A stretch of 64,000 bases of DNA from Alphaproteobacteria bacterium (GTDB lineage: Bacteria > Pseudomonadota > Alphaproteobacteria > Caulobacterales > Caulobacteraceae). Below the pieces are notes generated by a model. The model did not search any database. It was not told the DNA's origin and saw only the letters and a list, made by a program, of their open reading frames with translations. The translations under genes and the position numbers were made by a program. The stretch covers positions 1-64,000 of the forward strand of contig JAHJOO010000010.1 in assembly GCA_018820275.1 (NCBI GenBank), read 5' to 3'. Shown piece after piece: positions 10,625 to 19,417 of the stretch; position 1 is the first letter of the stretch; each line of letters opens with the position of its first letter.

Positions 10625-11238
10625 CGCGCAGAGCAGGATCCAGGTCCGAGGCAGGACCCAGAGGCCGATCAGGATGGCCGCGACGGGGTCCACCAGCGCC
10701 AGTCGGTGACGGTGATGACGATGGCCGCGACGATGACGTCAAGCGACCCGGGCATGGCGGCCCAGACCTCGAGATAGGCGCCCTTGATGTTGAGGCTCTT
10801 GTCCTTGCCGACCGCCGAGGCCCGCATGGCGATAAGATTGTCGACAAGGCCGATGGCGGCGATCCCGAGCATGCCGAGCGAGCCGACAGGCTCCGGATCG
10901 AAGATGCTCTCGCAGAGGACATAGCCCGCCACGGCGAACAGCAGGACCACGTTGAAGGCCGCGGCCAAGATCTCGAAGCGGCGGTAGCCGAAGGAGCGCT
11001 CGTCGTCGGCCGGGGCGCTGGCCGATCCTGATCGCCTCCAGGGCGGTGGCGAGCGCCGCGGCGTCGGTGACATGTGGGCCGCGTCGGACAACAGCGCCAG
11101 GCTGTTGAACATCAGGCCGCCGATCACCTCGGCGACGAGGAAGGTCTCGGTCAGGATCAGGGCGATGGTCAGCTGCCGGGCATTGGCCCCGGCCGTGTGG
11201 TCATGGGCGTGGCCGCCATGGTGGGAATGCGCCGCCGC
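10625..11238 (-). pseudogene. Decayed CzcD-type cation diffusion facilitator
   Basis: Conceptual translation across frames gives a CDF transporter. A His-rich start (HSHHGGHAHDH) leads to LALLSDAAHM, then FGYRRFEILAAAFNVVLLF, then SLNIKGAYLEVWAA and WVLPRTWILL. The frame is broken at least twice: after AAHM, where the expected TDAAAL motif of TM2 is in another frame for about 45 bp, and after the last helices near 10690 (VDPVAAILIGLW continues in another frame). No start codon sits at the expected position beside the TGA of the upstream CDF gene, and the C-terminal domain is missing. The HxxxD metal site of TM2 is therefore destroyed. It is the last member of the czc operon. Sequencing error is an alternative, but several independent lesions favour real decay. 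Confidence 0.8.
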
Positions 11239-11838
11239 TCAGACCTTCTCCGCCGGTCTCGCCTCGGCCCGGGCGTCCCGGAGGATATCGACGCCGCCCT
11301 TCACGGCGATCGCGGCCACGATCAGGCCCACGACCAGATCCGGCCAGGCCTGGTCCAGCCACAGAACCAGGCCGCCCGCGATCAGGATGCCGCCGTTGGA
11401 GGCGAAATCATTTAAGCTGAAGGTCTCGGCGGCCTTCATGTTCACGTCGTCGCTGCGTTGGCGCCTGATCAGTTCGAGGCACACGAGATTCACGACGGCG
11501 GCCACCACCGCCATGCCCATCATCGTCCAGCCGATCGGTTCCGTGCCCATCAGCGTCCGTCTCAGCACGTCGAGCAGGACGCCCGCCGCGAAGATCAGCA
11601 GCAGAATCCCGGAGGCCCGGGCGGCGCGGGTCTTCCAGATCAGGGCGCGGCCCACAGCCAGGAAGCTGATCAGGTAGACGGCGGAGTCCGACGCATTGTC
11701 CAGGGCGTTGGCCAGCAGGGCGCTGGAATTGGCGAGCAGACCGCCGATCCCAAGCCCGACAAACAGGGCGGCGTTGAGGATCAGCACCACCAGCAGGATG
11801 CGGCGCTGGATGCCCTCCGCCTCGTCTCGTTCGCTCAT
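11239..11838 (-). CDS. Short cation diffusion facilitator (CDF) family transporter
   Basis: A 199-residue, mostly hydrophobic protein with about six membrane segments. TM2 carries NALDNASDSAVY (a DxxxD metal site) and TM5 carries SLNDFASNGG. It lacks the roughly 90-residue cytoplasmic C-terminal domain of CzcD/YiiP. The ATG overlaps the czcA stop (TGATG at 11836-11840), so it is coupled to czcA. CDF proteins export Zn, Co, Cd or related divalent cations in exchange for protons; a cytoplasm-to-periplasm step feeding the CzcCBA pump is the likely role. Substrate is inferred from the operon. Confidence 0.85.
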   Translation of the reverse strand: MSERDEAEGIQRRILLVVLILNAALFVGLGIGGLLANSSALLANALDNASDSAVYLISFLAVGRALIWKTRAARASGILLLIFAAGVLLDVLRRTLMGTEPIGWTMMGMAVVAAVVNLVCLELIRRQRSDDVNMKAAETFSLNDFASNGGILIAGGLVLWLDQAWPDLVVGLIVAAIAVKGGVDILRDARAEARPAEKV

Positions 11839-14800
11839 CAGTCCTCGATCCCTTCCGCCTTGCGATGCTTCACCGCCTTGGCGGCGAAGGTGGGCAACAC
11901 CAGCAGGGTCAACGCCGTCGCCGTCAAAAGGCCCCCGATGACCACCGTCGCCAGGGGTTTCTGGACCTCGGCCCCGGCCCCATGCGCTATGGCCATGGGG
12001 ATGAAGCCGACGATGGCCACCAGGGCGGTGGTCAGGACCGCCCGCAGACGACTGGAGGCGCCTTCGATCGCGGCCTCGCGCGGCGCCAGGCCCGCGGTCA
12101 GACGCTCCCGGACCGCCTGCATGAGCACCAGGCCATTCAAGGTCGCCACCCCCGAAACGGCGATGAAGCCAACGGCCGCCGAGACCGAGAACGGCATGCC
12201 GCGCAAGAGCAGCGCCAGGGCCCCGCCGACCAGGGCGAGCGGGACGCAGGCAAACACCAGACCGGCTTCGGCGAACGACCCGAGGGCCATGAACAGCAGC
12301 ACCCCGATGAGGATGAAGACGATCGGAACGACGAGGCCCAGGCGCTGTTCGGCGCGCTTGAGGTTCTCGAACTGACCGCCCCAGTCGAGCCGGACGCCGG
12401 GCGGAAGGTCGATCTGTTCCACTCGCGTCTGCGCATCGGCGACGAAGCCGCCCAGATCCCGGCCGCGGACGTTGGCCTGCACCACCATGCGCCGGCTGCC
12501 GTTGTCGCGGCTGATCTGGTTCGGGCCTTCGGCTGTCTGGATCCGCGCCACCGAGGACAGGGGCACGACCACGCCGGTCGAGGAGACGATCGGCAAGGCG
12601 GCTAGGCTGGCGGGATCGTTACGGGCCGCCTCGGGCAGGCGGACGACGACGTCGAAGCGCCGATCGCCCTCGAAGATGCGGCCCGCTTCTGTGCCGCCGA
12701 TGGCCGTGGAGACTGCCTCCGAGACGTCCGCGGCCGACAGGCCGTAGTTGGCGGCCGCGAAGCGATCGACGCTGACCGTCAGCGTGGGCAGCCCCGACGT
12801 CAGTTCGACCCGCACGTCGGCGGAACCCGGCGTTTCCTCCAGGGCGCGGGCGACCTGGTTGCCCACGCGCTGCAGGGTGTCGAAGTCATCGCCATAGACG
12901 AGAACCGCCAGATCGGTCCGGACGCCGGAGATCAGCTCGTTGAAGCGTAGTTCGATCGGCTGGCTGAACTCGAAATTATTCCCGATCTGCTGACCCGCCG
13001 CCTCCTCGATGCGTTCGATGAGCGCTTCCTTCTCGAGGCCGGGATCCGGCCACTCGCCGCGGTCCTTGAGGATGATCACGCTGTCCGAGATGTTGCGTGG
13101 CATGGGATCGACGGCCGCCTCCGCCGTGCCGGTGCGCGAGAACACCGTCTCGACCTCGGGCTGCGCCTTGATGACCCGCTCGAGCGCCATCTGCATGGCC
13201 AGGGACTGATCCAGCGAAGCGGACGGCACGCGCAGGGCCTGCATGGCGATGTCGCCCTCGTCCAGGGTGGGAATGAACTCCCGACCCAGGGTGGTGAAGG
13301 CCAGGCCGCCGACGACCAGGGCGCCCAGGGCCGAGACGAGCACGATCCTGGGCTTGTCCACTGCGGCGCGGATCGCCGGCTCGATCCAGCGGCGGGCGAA
13401 GCGCAGGACGCGGGTCTCATGCTCCTGCACTTGGCCCTCGGCGTCGACGTGAACGCTCTTGGGATCGCGCACCAACAGCGCGGTCATGGCCGGTACGAAG
13501 GTGAAGGAGAAGATGAAGGCACCGACCAGGGCGAGCATGACCGTCGCCCCCATGGGGATGAAGGTCTTGCCTTCCACGCCTTCCAGCATCAGCAGCGGCG
13601 TGAAGACCAGCAGGATGATCAGCTGGCCGAAAGCGGCCGGCTTCACCATCTGGCGGGCGGCGGCCATGGCGACGCCCAGCCGTTCGTGACGGCTGAGCAT
13701 CCGACCCAGCTGGGCGCGGCGCTGGGTCATCATCAGCAGGGTGTTCTCCACCACCACGACCGCGCCATCGACCATCAGGCCGAAGTCGAGGGCGCCGAGG
13801 CTCATCAGGTTTCCGCTGATGCCGAAGCGGTTCATGCCGATGACGGCGAACAGGAAGCTGATCGGGATCATCAGGGCGGTGATGCTCGCCGCCCGCAGGT
13901 TCCCCAGAAGCAGGAACAGCACCAGGATCACCAGCAGGGCGCCCTCGGTCAGATTGCGCGCCACCGTGCCGATGGTGGAGTTCACCAAGGCGCTTCGGTC
14001 GAGCACGGTCACCGCCTCGATCCCGGGCGGGAGGGTCTCGCGCACCTCTTCGAGGCGCTCGCCGGCGGCCTGGGCCACGGTACGGCTGTTCCCGCCGGCG
14101 ATCATCAAGGCCGTACCGAGCACAGCCTCGTGGCCGTCGCGGCTGGCGCCGCCCAGCCGCGGCGCCTGCCCGATCTCGACCGTCGCCACATCCGCGACCC
14201 GCACCACCAGGCCGCTCCGGTTGACGACCGGAGCCTGGGCGAGGTCCTCGACGGTCGAGGCCAGGGCGTCGGTCCGGACGGTCAGGGCCTCGCCGCCGCG
14301 CTGGACGTAGCCGGCTCCGGCTTGGGTGTTGGCCCGCTCCAAGGCCGTGACGAGATCGCCGAGACCGAGGCCATAGGCCGACAGGCGAGCGGCGTCGGGG
14401 CGAACGGCGTATTCCTTGACGTAGCCGCCGATGGTGTCGACGCCGGCGAGGCCGGGCGTGGTCCGCATCTGCGGCGCGACGATCCAGTCCTGCACGGTGC
14501 GCAGGTAGGTGGCGCGGGCCTCGGGCGTGGTCAGCCGCTCGCCTTCGGGCGTCAGATAGACGCCGCCTGGCTGCCAGCCCGGTTGTCCCGGCCGGGCCAG
14601 GTTGCGGCTGTTGAACGGCAGATAGTCCACGGTCCACATCAGCACCTCGCCGAGGCCGGTGGTGATCGGGGCCAGAACCGGCTCGACGCCCTCGGGCATG
14701 CTTTCGCGGGCCTGGGCGAGCCGCTCGGCCACCTGTTGTCGGGCGAAATAGATGTCCGTCTGGTCGGTGAAGATGACCGATATCTGGCTGAAGCCGTTGC

Positions 14801-15059
14801 GGCTCAGCGAGCGGGTGCTGGTCAGTCCGGGAATGCCGGCCATGGCCGTCTCGAGCGGATAGGTGACCTGCCGTTCGATCTGCTCCGGCGCCAGCGCCGG
14901 GGCGACGGTGGTGATCTGGACCTGCCGGTTGGTGATGTCCGGAACGGCGTCGATCGGCAGCTTGGTCAGTTCGAACAGACCGAGCGCGGCGACCAGCGCC
15001 GTCGCCAGGACGACGAACCAGCGGAAGCGGACCGAGGCTTCGATGATGAATCTGAACAT
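11838..15059 (-). CDS. czcA: CzcA-type heavy-metal RND efflux pump
   Basis: A 1073-residue inner-membrane proton antiporter of the HME-RND family. The N-terminus MFRFIIEASVRFRW starts TM1 and the fourth helix carries DFGLMVDGAVVVVEN. The form DFGxxVDGAVVxVEN is the signature of the Zn/Co/Cd branch; copper-silver CusA pumps have AIGAMVDA instead. Two large periplasmic loops and 12 predicted helices are present. It sits 8 bp after czcB and is followed by the coupled short CDF. With czcB and czcC it forms a tripartite pump spanning the envelope. Divalent metal export is well supported; which metals is inferred. Confidence 0.95.
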   Translation of the reverse strand: MFRFIIEASVRFRWFVVLATALVAALGLFELTKLPIDAVPDITNRQVQITTVAPALAPEQIERQVTYPLETAMAGIPGLTSTRSLSRNGFSQISVIFTDQTDIYFARQQVAERLAQARESMPEGVEPVLAPITTGLGEVLMWTVDYLPFNSRNLARPGQPGWQPGGVYLTPEGERLTTPEARATYLRTVQDWIVAPQMRTTPGLAGVDTIGGYVKEYAVRPDAARLSAYGLGLGDLVTALERANTQAGAGYVQRGGEALTVRTDALASTVEDLAQAPVVNRSGLVVRVADVATVEIGQAPRLGGASRDGHEAVLGTALMIAGGNSRTVAQAAGERLEEVRETLPPGIEAVTVLDRSALVNSTIGTVARNLTEGALLVILVLFLLLGNLRAASITALMIPISFLFAVIGMNRFGISGNLMSLGALDFGLMVDGAVVVVENTLLMMTQRRAQLGRMLSRHERLGVAMAAARQMVKPAAFGQLIILLVFTPLLMLEGVEGKTFIPMGATVMLALVGAFIFSFTFVPAMTALLVRDPKSVHVDAEGQVQEHETRVLRFARRWIEPAIRAAVDKPRIVLVSALGALVVGGLAFTTLGREFIPTLDEGDIAMQALRVPSASLDQSLAMQMALERVIKAQPEVETVFSRTGTAEAAVDPMPRNISDSVIILKDRGEWPDPGLEKEALIERIEEAAGQQIGNNFEFSQPIELRFNELISGVRTDLAVLVYGDDFDTLQRVGNQVARALEETPGSADVRVELTSGLPTLTVSVDRFAAANYGLSAADVSEAVSTAIGGTEAGRIFEGDRRFDVVVRLPEAARNDPASLAALPIVSSTGVVVPLSSVARIQTAEGPNQISRDNGSRRMVVQANVRGRDLGGFVADAQTRVEQIDLPPGVRLDWGGQFENLKRAEQRLGLVVPIVFILIGVLLFMALGSFAEAGLVFACVPLALVGGALALLLRGMPFSVSAAVGFIAVSGVATLNGLVLMQAVRERLTAGLAPREAAIEGASSRLRAVLTTALVAIVGFIPMAIAHGAGAEVQKPLATVVIGGLLTATALTLLVLPTFAAKAVKHRKAEGIED

Positions 15060-15067
15060 ACCGCGCC

Positions 15068-16258
15068 TCAGTCGTCGTCGCCGGCTTCGCCCTTGGCGAG
15101 CTCGGCTTTCAGCAGGAAGGCGTTGGCGGCGGCGATGCGTTCGTCTCCGTCCAGACCGCGCAGGATCTCCGTTCGGCCTCCGGCCTGACGCCCGGCCAGC
15201 ACCGGGACGGCCCGGAAGCCGCTCTGGACCTGGACGAACACCACCGTCGCGCCTTCGATGGTCTGCACGGCTTCGCTGGGGACCGTCAGACCGCCGGTAG
15301 TGGGTTCACCGGTGACGATGGCGCCGGTGACGGCGGACCCCGCCGGCGGCAGCGACGCGCCCACAGGCCGGGCGCGAATGATCGTGGCCCCGCTGTCGGC
15401 GCCGGCGCCCGGCGCCACGCCGGTGACGACGGCGTCGAACTCCCCGTTGGGTCCTGTCGCTTTCATGCGGGATCCCGCGCGGACCTGGACGGCCAAGGCC
15501 GGCGGCGCATTGAAGACCAGCTCGATCCGGGCGGGATTGGTCACCTCGGCGACCACGCCGCCCTGCGGCACGAAGCCCCCGGGACCGACCTGCACCGAGG
15601 TGATCACGCCCGAGATCGGGCTAGCCACGCTCAGCCGTCCCGATGCGTTCGGCGATCCGGCCGCCGCGGCCCGCGCGCGGGCGGCGCGCGCCGCCGCCTC
15701 GGCGCTGAGAGATTGGGCGCGGGAGGCTTCGACCTCCTGCCGGGCCACCACGCCTTGGTCGGCGAGGTTGCGATCGCGCTGATAGGCCTGCCGCGCGGCC
15801 TCGGCCTGCGCCGCCGCCGCGTCCGCATCGGCGCGGAAGGTCGCAGCGTCGCCGCTGACCAGTGTGGCGAGGGCCTGACCGGCGCGCACGGACTGCCCGG
15901 GCGCGACCAGCACGCGCTCGACCCGGCCGCCCACCGAGGCGGCCACGGCGGCGCGCGCGTCGACCATGGGCTCGACGCGTCCGGCCAGCCGCGTCTCGGA
16001 TCCGCCGCCGCCGCCGACGCTGACGACGCCGATGCCGGCGGCGCGGATCTGATCGGCGGTGAGCGGCACGACGCCTGCGGGGGCCTCGGCTCCCTCGCCT
16101 TCCGCCTGCCCCTCTTCTTCCGCTTGAGCGGCCTCCCCCTCCGCCGCCGGCGGCGCGTCAGAGCCATTGAGGGCCAGGAACAGCCCGCCGCCTCCGAGCA
16201 GGACGAGGGCGGCGGCGGCGCCGATGAGCAGCGTTCTGTTGGCTTGCAGCTTGCGCAT
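15068..16258 (-). CDS. czcB: CzcB-type periplasmic adaptor (membrane fusion protein)
   Basis: A 396-residue adaptor linking the RND pump to the outer-membrane channel. One N-terminal anchor (residues about 8-29) is followed by an acidic linker rich in Glu and Ala (about 33-62), then a barrel-sandwich half (VGGRVERVLVAPGQSVRAGQAL), an Ala-rich alpha-helical hairpin, the second lipoyl half, and beta-barrel and membrane-proximal domains. No His-rich N-terminal metal domain is present, unlike C. metallidurans CzcB. Its ATG overlaps the czcC stop by 1 nt. Confidence 0.93.
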   Translation of the reverse strand: MRKLQANRTLLIGAAAALVLLGGGGLFLALNGSDAPPAAEGEAAQAEEEGQAEGEGAEAPAGVVPLTADQIRAAGIGVVSVGGGGGSETRLAGRVEPMVDARAAVAASVGGRVERVLVAPGQSVRAGQALATLVSGDAATFRADADAAAAQAEAARQAYQRDRNLADQGVVARQEVEASRAQSLSAEAAARAARARAAAAGSPNASGRLSVASPISGVITSVQVGPGGFVPQGGVVAEVTNPARIELVFNAPPALAVQVRAGSRMKATGPNGEFDAVVTGVAPGAGADSGATIIRARPVGASLPPAGSAVTGAIVTGEPTTGGLTVPSEAVQTIEGATVVFVQVQSGFRAVPVLAGRQAGGRTEILRGLDGDERIAAANAFLLKAELAKGEAGDDD

Positions 16259-17514
16259 TATTGGGCCCCTCCAAAGGGCGCGCGGCCTTGCAGGCGCGCG
16301 AGATCGATTTCGGCGCGGACGCGCGCCAGGCGGGCGTCGACGGCGGCGTTGCGGGCGGTGATCAGGGCGGCGCGGGTTCCGCGCAGCTCCAGTTGCGAGA
16401 TGCGCCCGGCCTCGAAGCCGATCCGGGACAGACGATAGGCTTCCTGCGACGCGGTCACCCCGGCGTCGGCCGCCGAGACGCGGCTCACCGACGCGTTGAG
16501 CCGGGCGACGGCCGCCTGGCGGTCGGCCTCCGCGTCCTGCCGGGCTCCGGCCAGACGCGCGTCCGCGGCGCGGAACTCCGCCTGTGCGGCGTCGATATTG
16601 CCCCGGTTCCGATCGAACAGCGGCAGCGGCATGCTGATGCCGAAGGTTAGGGCCGTGGCGTCCTCGGCTTCGTATCGCCGGACGCCGACGCTGGCGCTGA
16701 CATCCGGCCGCGCGCGCACCCGCTCGACGGCGATCCGCCGCTCGGCCGCCTCGCGTTCGGCCTCGGCGACGCGCACCGCCGGCGCCCCCGGGGCGGCTTC
16801 GAGGGGCGTCCGCAGCGGCGCATCGTCCAGCAGGCTGTCGGCGATCGACGTCGCCGGCGTGGGCAACATGGCGACCGCCGTCAGGCGGGCGAAGGCCGCG
16901 TCGCGTTCCGCCTGCGCCTCGTCCCGGGTGGCGCGGGCGGCCGCCGCCTCGCTCTCGGCCTGGATGCCGCGCAGCAGGGGCTCGCGCCCCTCCTCCACGA
17001 GCACGAGGGCCGCGCGGGCGTCCGCGATGGTCAGGCCGAGCGCCTCCTCGGCCAAGGCGAAGCGCCGCTCGGCGGCCTCGGCTTCAGCATAGACGAGCGC
17101 CAGCCGTCCGGCGGCGTCGACGACCGCCTGATCGCGACGCAGCGCGGCCGTTCCGGCCTCCGCCCGCGCCACCTCGACCCGGGCGCCGCGACGGCCCCAT
17201 AGTTCGAGGTCCTGCGTGAGTGAGAGCGTGGTCTCGGCGTTGTCGTAGCCGGAGAAGGGGCCGCTGCCGAACGCATTCTCCGCTTCCAGGGCCGCGGTCG
17301 GATTGGGCCGCACGCGGGCCTGACGCACCCGGGCCTCCGCCGCCTCGAGGAGGGCGTCGGCTTCAGCTGCGGACGGGCTGGCCCCGATCCGCTCGAGCAG
17401 GGTCTGGAACGATGGCGCGGGGTCGGCCCAAGCGGGGCGGGGCAGTACGGTGGTCAGCGCGACCAGAGCGCAGCCGATCGCCAGGGGCGGCAGGCGGCGA
17501 ATAGGGGATGGCAT
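16258..17514 (-). CDS. czcC: CzcC-type outer-membrane channel (TolC family)
   Basis: A 418-residue TolC-family protein with a signal peptide (cleavage near ...PAWAD). It shows the internal duplication of this family: two Ala/Arg/Glu-rich coiled-coil regions (about 50-220 and 250-410), each with NPT or SxxMPLP-like strand segments (FGISMPLPLFDRN near 300). It provides the trimeric exit duct for the CzcCBA pump. It follows a small His-rich gene by 48 bp and overlaps czcB by 1 nt. Confidence 0.92.
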   Translation of the reverse strand: MPSPIRRLPPLAIGCALVALTTVLPRPAWADPAPSFQTLLERIGASPSAAEADALLEAAEARVRQARVRPNPTAALEAENAFGSGPFSGYDNAETTLSLTQDLELWGRRGARVEVARAEAGTAALRRDQAVVDAAGRLALVYAEAEAAERRFALAEEALGLTIADARAALVLVEEGREPLLRGIQAESEAAAARATRDEAQAERDAAFARLTAVAMLPTPATSIADSLLDDAPLRTPLEAAPGAPAVRVAEAEREAAERRIAVERVRARPDVSASVGVRRYEAEDATALTFGISMPLPLFDRNRGNIDAAQAEFRAADARLAGARQDAEADRQAAVARLNASVSRVSAADAGVTASQEAYRLSRIGFEAGRISQLELRGTRAALITARNAAVDARLARVRAEIDLARLQGRAPFGGAQ

Positions 17515-17562
17515 GTCTCATGTCCCAGAAGGTTGACGTGAAGGCGCGCAAGCGCGGTCACG

Positions 17563-17964
17563 TCAGGCTCTGGGCGGGCGCTTGGGTCCGGCGGGGCTGC
17601 GGGAGGCCGGCGCTTGGTCGAGCGACGGTGCCAGGGGCGCGCGATCGAGAGCCGCGGACTTCATGTCGTTGACAGCGGGCGGAACCGTGACGCCGCTGTG
17701 ATGGCAGTGACCGTGGGCGCAGGCGACAGGATCCGCCGCGCCCTCACCTTTACCGTGGCCCGCGTCTGACACGACGACCAGGTCCGATGCCGCCACGCCT
17801 TGCGAGCTTCCACCTTCGGGCGCGCAGGCGGCGGCGTCGACGGCGGAGACCAGGACGAACAGGGCCAGGAACGACGCAAGCAGCGCCGCCATCCAACCCT
17901 GCCTGGCCGAAGGGAATCCCATGCCGTCCCATATCACGGCTCGCCGCGACATCAATCGCCTCAT
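17563..17964 (-). CDS. Small secreted His/Cys-rich protein, CzcI-like
   Basis: A 133-residue protein with an N-terminal hydrophobic segment (about residues 26-46) and a periplasmic part that contains CAHGHCHHSG, a compact soft-metal binding cluster, plus GHGKGE. The tail is Pro/Arg-rich. CzcI of C. metallidurans is a small periplasmic protein at the same position before czcC and is implicated in regulation; resemblance here is in position and composition only. The start overlaps the methyltransferase stop by 4 nt. A shorter start at MSRRAVIW (residue 5) is also possible. Confidence 0.7.
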   Translation of the reverse strand: MRRLMSRRAVIWDGMGFPSARQGWMAALLASFLALFVLVSAVDAAACAPEGGSSQGVAASDLVVVSDAGHGKGEGAADPVACAHGHCHHSGVTVPPAVNDMKSAALDRAPLAPSLDQAPASRSPAGPKRPPRA

Positions 17965-18611
17965 CGTCGCACCGCCCGGTAGAGAGAGATGGATCCGGTC
18001 GCGGTCGGGATGAGGTCGATCTCCCGAACCTGCCCGAAACCGGCCTCGGCCATCAGCGTCGGCAGGACGCCGTCGGCGTTCGGCTGGGTGTTTTCGTAGC
18101 CGTCCAGCAACTGCACCAGGCGGAACAGAAGGCGCATCACGCCCGTCTGCCGGCCATAGTCGGCGACATGCAGTGTTCCGCCCAGCCTGAGCGCCCGTCG
18201 GCTCGCGGCCAGACCCGCCCGCTTCTCCGCCATGGGCAGTTGATGGAAGACCAGGCTCGAGACGACCTTGTTGGCGAGGCCCTCGCCCAGAAGCGTGGCG
18301 GCGTCGCGCGCGAAGCCCTGGACGAAACGGACGGTCCCACCTTCGCGGTCGGCCTTCGCCGCCGCGCGCGCCAGGATGTCGGCATCCGGGTCCAGACCGA
18401 TGATCCGGGCCTCCGGGGCCCGGCGGGCCATGGCGAGCGCGAGGGAGCCGGTCCCGCAGCCGAGGTCGATGATCGTCTCGCCGGGAGACGGAGCGACCTC
18501 ATCAAGCAGCCGTGCGCGCCACAACCGTTCGCGCGTCAGCAGGGCAATCGCCGGATCATAGAGGCCGCTCAGAGCCGCATGGCCGAGCGCGGGGGTGAAG
18601 CTGGCGGTCAC
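17961..18611 (-). CDS. Class I SAM-dependent methyltransferase
   Basis: A 216-residue cytoplasmic protein. Motif I is IIDLGCGTGSLAL (about 47-59), motif II has GLDPDADIL, and the motif IV/V region has SSLVFHQL and LGGTLHVADYG. The fold resembles the UbiE/arsenite-methyltransferase type, but the three Cys needed for ArsM activity are absent, so arsenic methylation is unlikely. Its ATG overlaps the TGA of the CDF gene, and its stop overlaps the CzcI-like gene, so it is translated as part of the metal operon. Substrate unknown. Confidence 0.85.
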   Translation of the reverse strand: MTASFTPALGHAALSGLYDPAIALLTRERLWRARLLDEVAPSPGETIIDLGCGTGSLALAMARRAPEARIIGLDPDADILARAAAKADREGGTVRFVQGFARDAATLLGEGLANKVVSSLVFHQLPMAEKRAGLAASRRALRLGGTLHVADYGRQTGVMRLLFRLVQLLDGYENTQPNADGVLPTLMAEAGFGQVREIDLIPTATGSISLYRAVRR

Positions 18612-19258
18612 GCCGCGGCCTTCAGTTCATCGCGCGACTGTTTCAGGATCGACCAGGCGGAGTGCAGGAAGACCACCGCCAGGATCGCGCCCGCGATCAG
18701 GTCGGGCCAGCGGGAGGCGGTCAGCCACACCGCCAGACCTGTGGCTGCAACCACCAAGCTCTGGATCAGGTCGTTGCGCGTGCATAGCCAGACCGAGCGG
18801 ACATTGGCGTCGCCCTCGCGATGACGGACCAGCAGGAGCGCGGCCAGGGCGTTGGCGACGAAGCCGAGGGCACCCAGTCCGGTGATGACGAAGCCTTCGG
18901 GGGGCGCCCCGGAGGTGGCCCGCCAGACCGCATAGGCGAGGATGAACAGCGCCAGCGCCGCGAGACTGGTGCCCTTGACCATGGCCGCCCCGGATCGCAC
19001 GGCGACCGAGCGTCCGATCACGGCCATGCTGATGCCGTAGGTGGCCGCGTCGGCCAGGAAGTCGAGCGCATTGGCGCCCAAGGAGGCCGAGCCCTGCAGG
19101 GCCGCGCCGCCGGCGATGGCCAGGAAGGCGGCGCCGTTGATGGCGATCACCGCCATCAGGATGCGGCGGTACGCCGGGGTGGCGCCGTCGAACTTCACGG
19201 CCGTGCCGCAGCCGCAGCCGGAAGCCGCCGGTTCAGAGGATAAGGGACGTTCGGTCAT
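18608..19258 (-). CDS. Short CDF family cation transporter with Cys-rich N-terminus
   Basis: A 216-residue protein, first gene of the czc operon. The N-terminal region has SGCGCG (residues about 13-18), a possible cytosolic metal-sensing or -loading site. About six helices follow; TM2 has NALDFLADAATYG (DxxxD) and TM5 has CTRNDLIQS. Like the second CDF of this operon it lacks the C-terminal cytoplasmic domain. ATG at 19258 was chosen because GGTGGAG lies just upstream and a MerR-type promoter ends about 22 bp before it; the frame is open to 19822 but crosses the promoter. Likely moves Zn/Cd/Pb-like cations out of the cytoplasm. Confidence 0.85.
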   Translation of the reverse strand: MTERPLSSEPAASGCGCGTAVKFDGATPAYRRILMAVIAINGAAFLAIAGGAALQGSASLGANALDFLADAATYGISMAVIGRSVAVRSGAAMVKGTSLAALALFILAYAVWRATSGAPPEGFVITGLGALGFVANALAALLLVRHREGDANVRSVWLCTRNDLIQSLVVAATGLAVWLTASRWPDLIAGAILAVVFLHSAWSILKQSRDELKAAA

Positions 19259-19280
19259 GGATCTCCACCTGTCACCGTTG

Positions 19281-19311
19281 AGGATGCATCCTCCAGTCGC
19301 TCGAGGATCAA
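19281..19311 (-). promoter_or_regulatory. MerR-type promoter and operator of the czc operon
   Basis: Read on the minus strand, -35 TTGATC (19311-19306) and -10 CATCCT (19286-19281) are separated by 19 bp instead of 17. Within the spacer is a near-perfect dyad, CCTCGAG-CGA-CTGGAGG (+ strand 19290-19306). The long spacer with a dyad is the hallmark of MerR/ZntR/CadR/PbrR-activated promoters. It points toward the CDF-methyltransferase-czcCBA operon. Confidence 0.8.
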
Positions 19312-19362
19312 GATGAAAAATGCATCGCTTGGCGAAAGGACGGCCATGCCGGAAAACACGCC

Positions 19363-19393
19363 TTGATCCTCTAGTGGCTAGAGGGCTCATAAA
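19363..19393 (+). promoter_or_regulatory. MerR-type promoter and operator of the pbr-like operon
   Basis: -35 TTGATC (19363-19368) and -10 CATAAA (19388-19393) are separated by exactly 19 bp. The spacer holds a perfect dyad, CCTCTAG-TGG-CTAGAGG (19368-19384). This is the expected target of the MerR protein encoded downstream in the same operon. Transcription would begin just before the lspA-like gene. Confidence 0.88.
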
Positions 19394-19417
19394 GGCAGGA
19401 GATTCACAGGAGACCTC

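Noticed and set aside
17961..18611. Arsenite methyltransferase (arsM)
   Set aside because: The conserved Cys residues that bind As(III) are absent, and no other ars genes are present.
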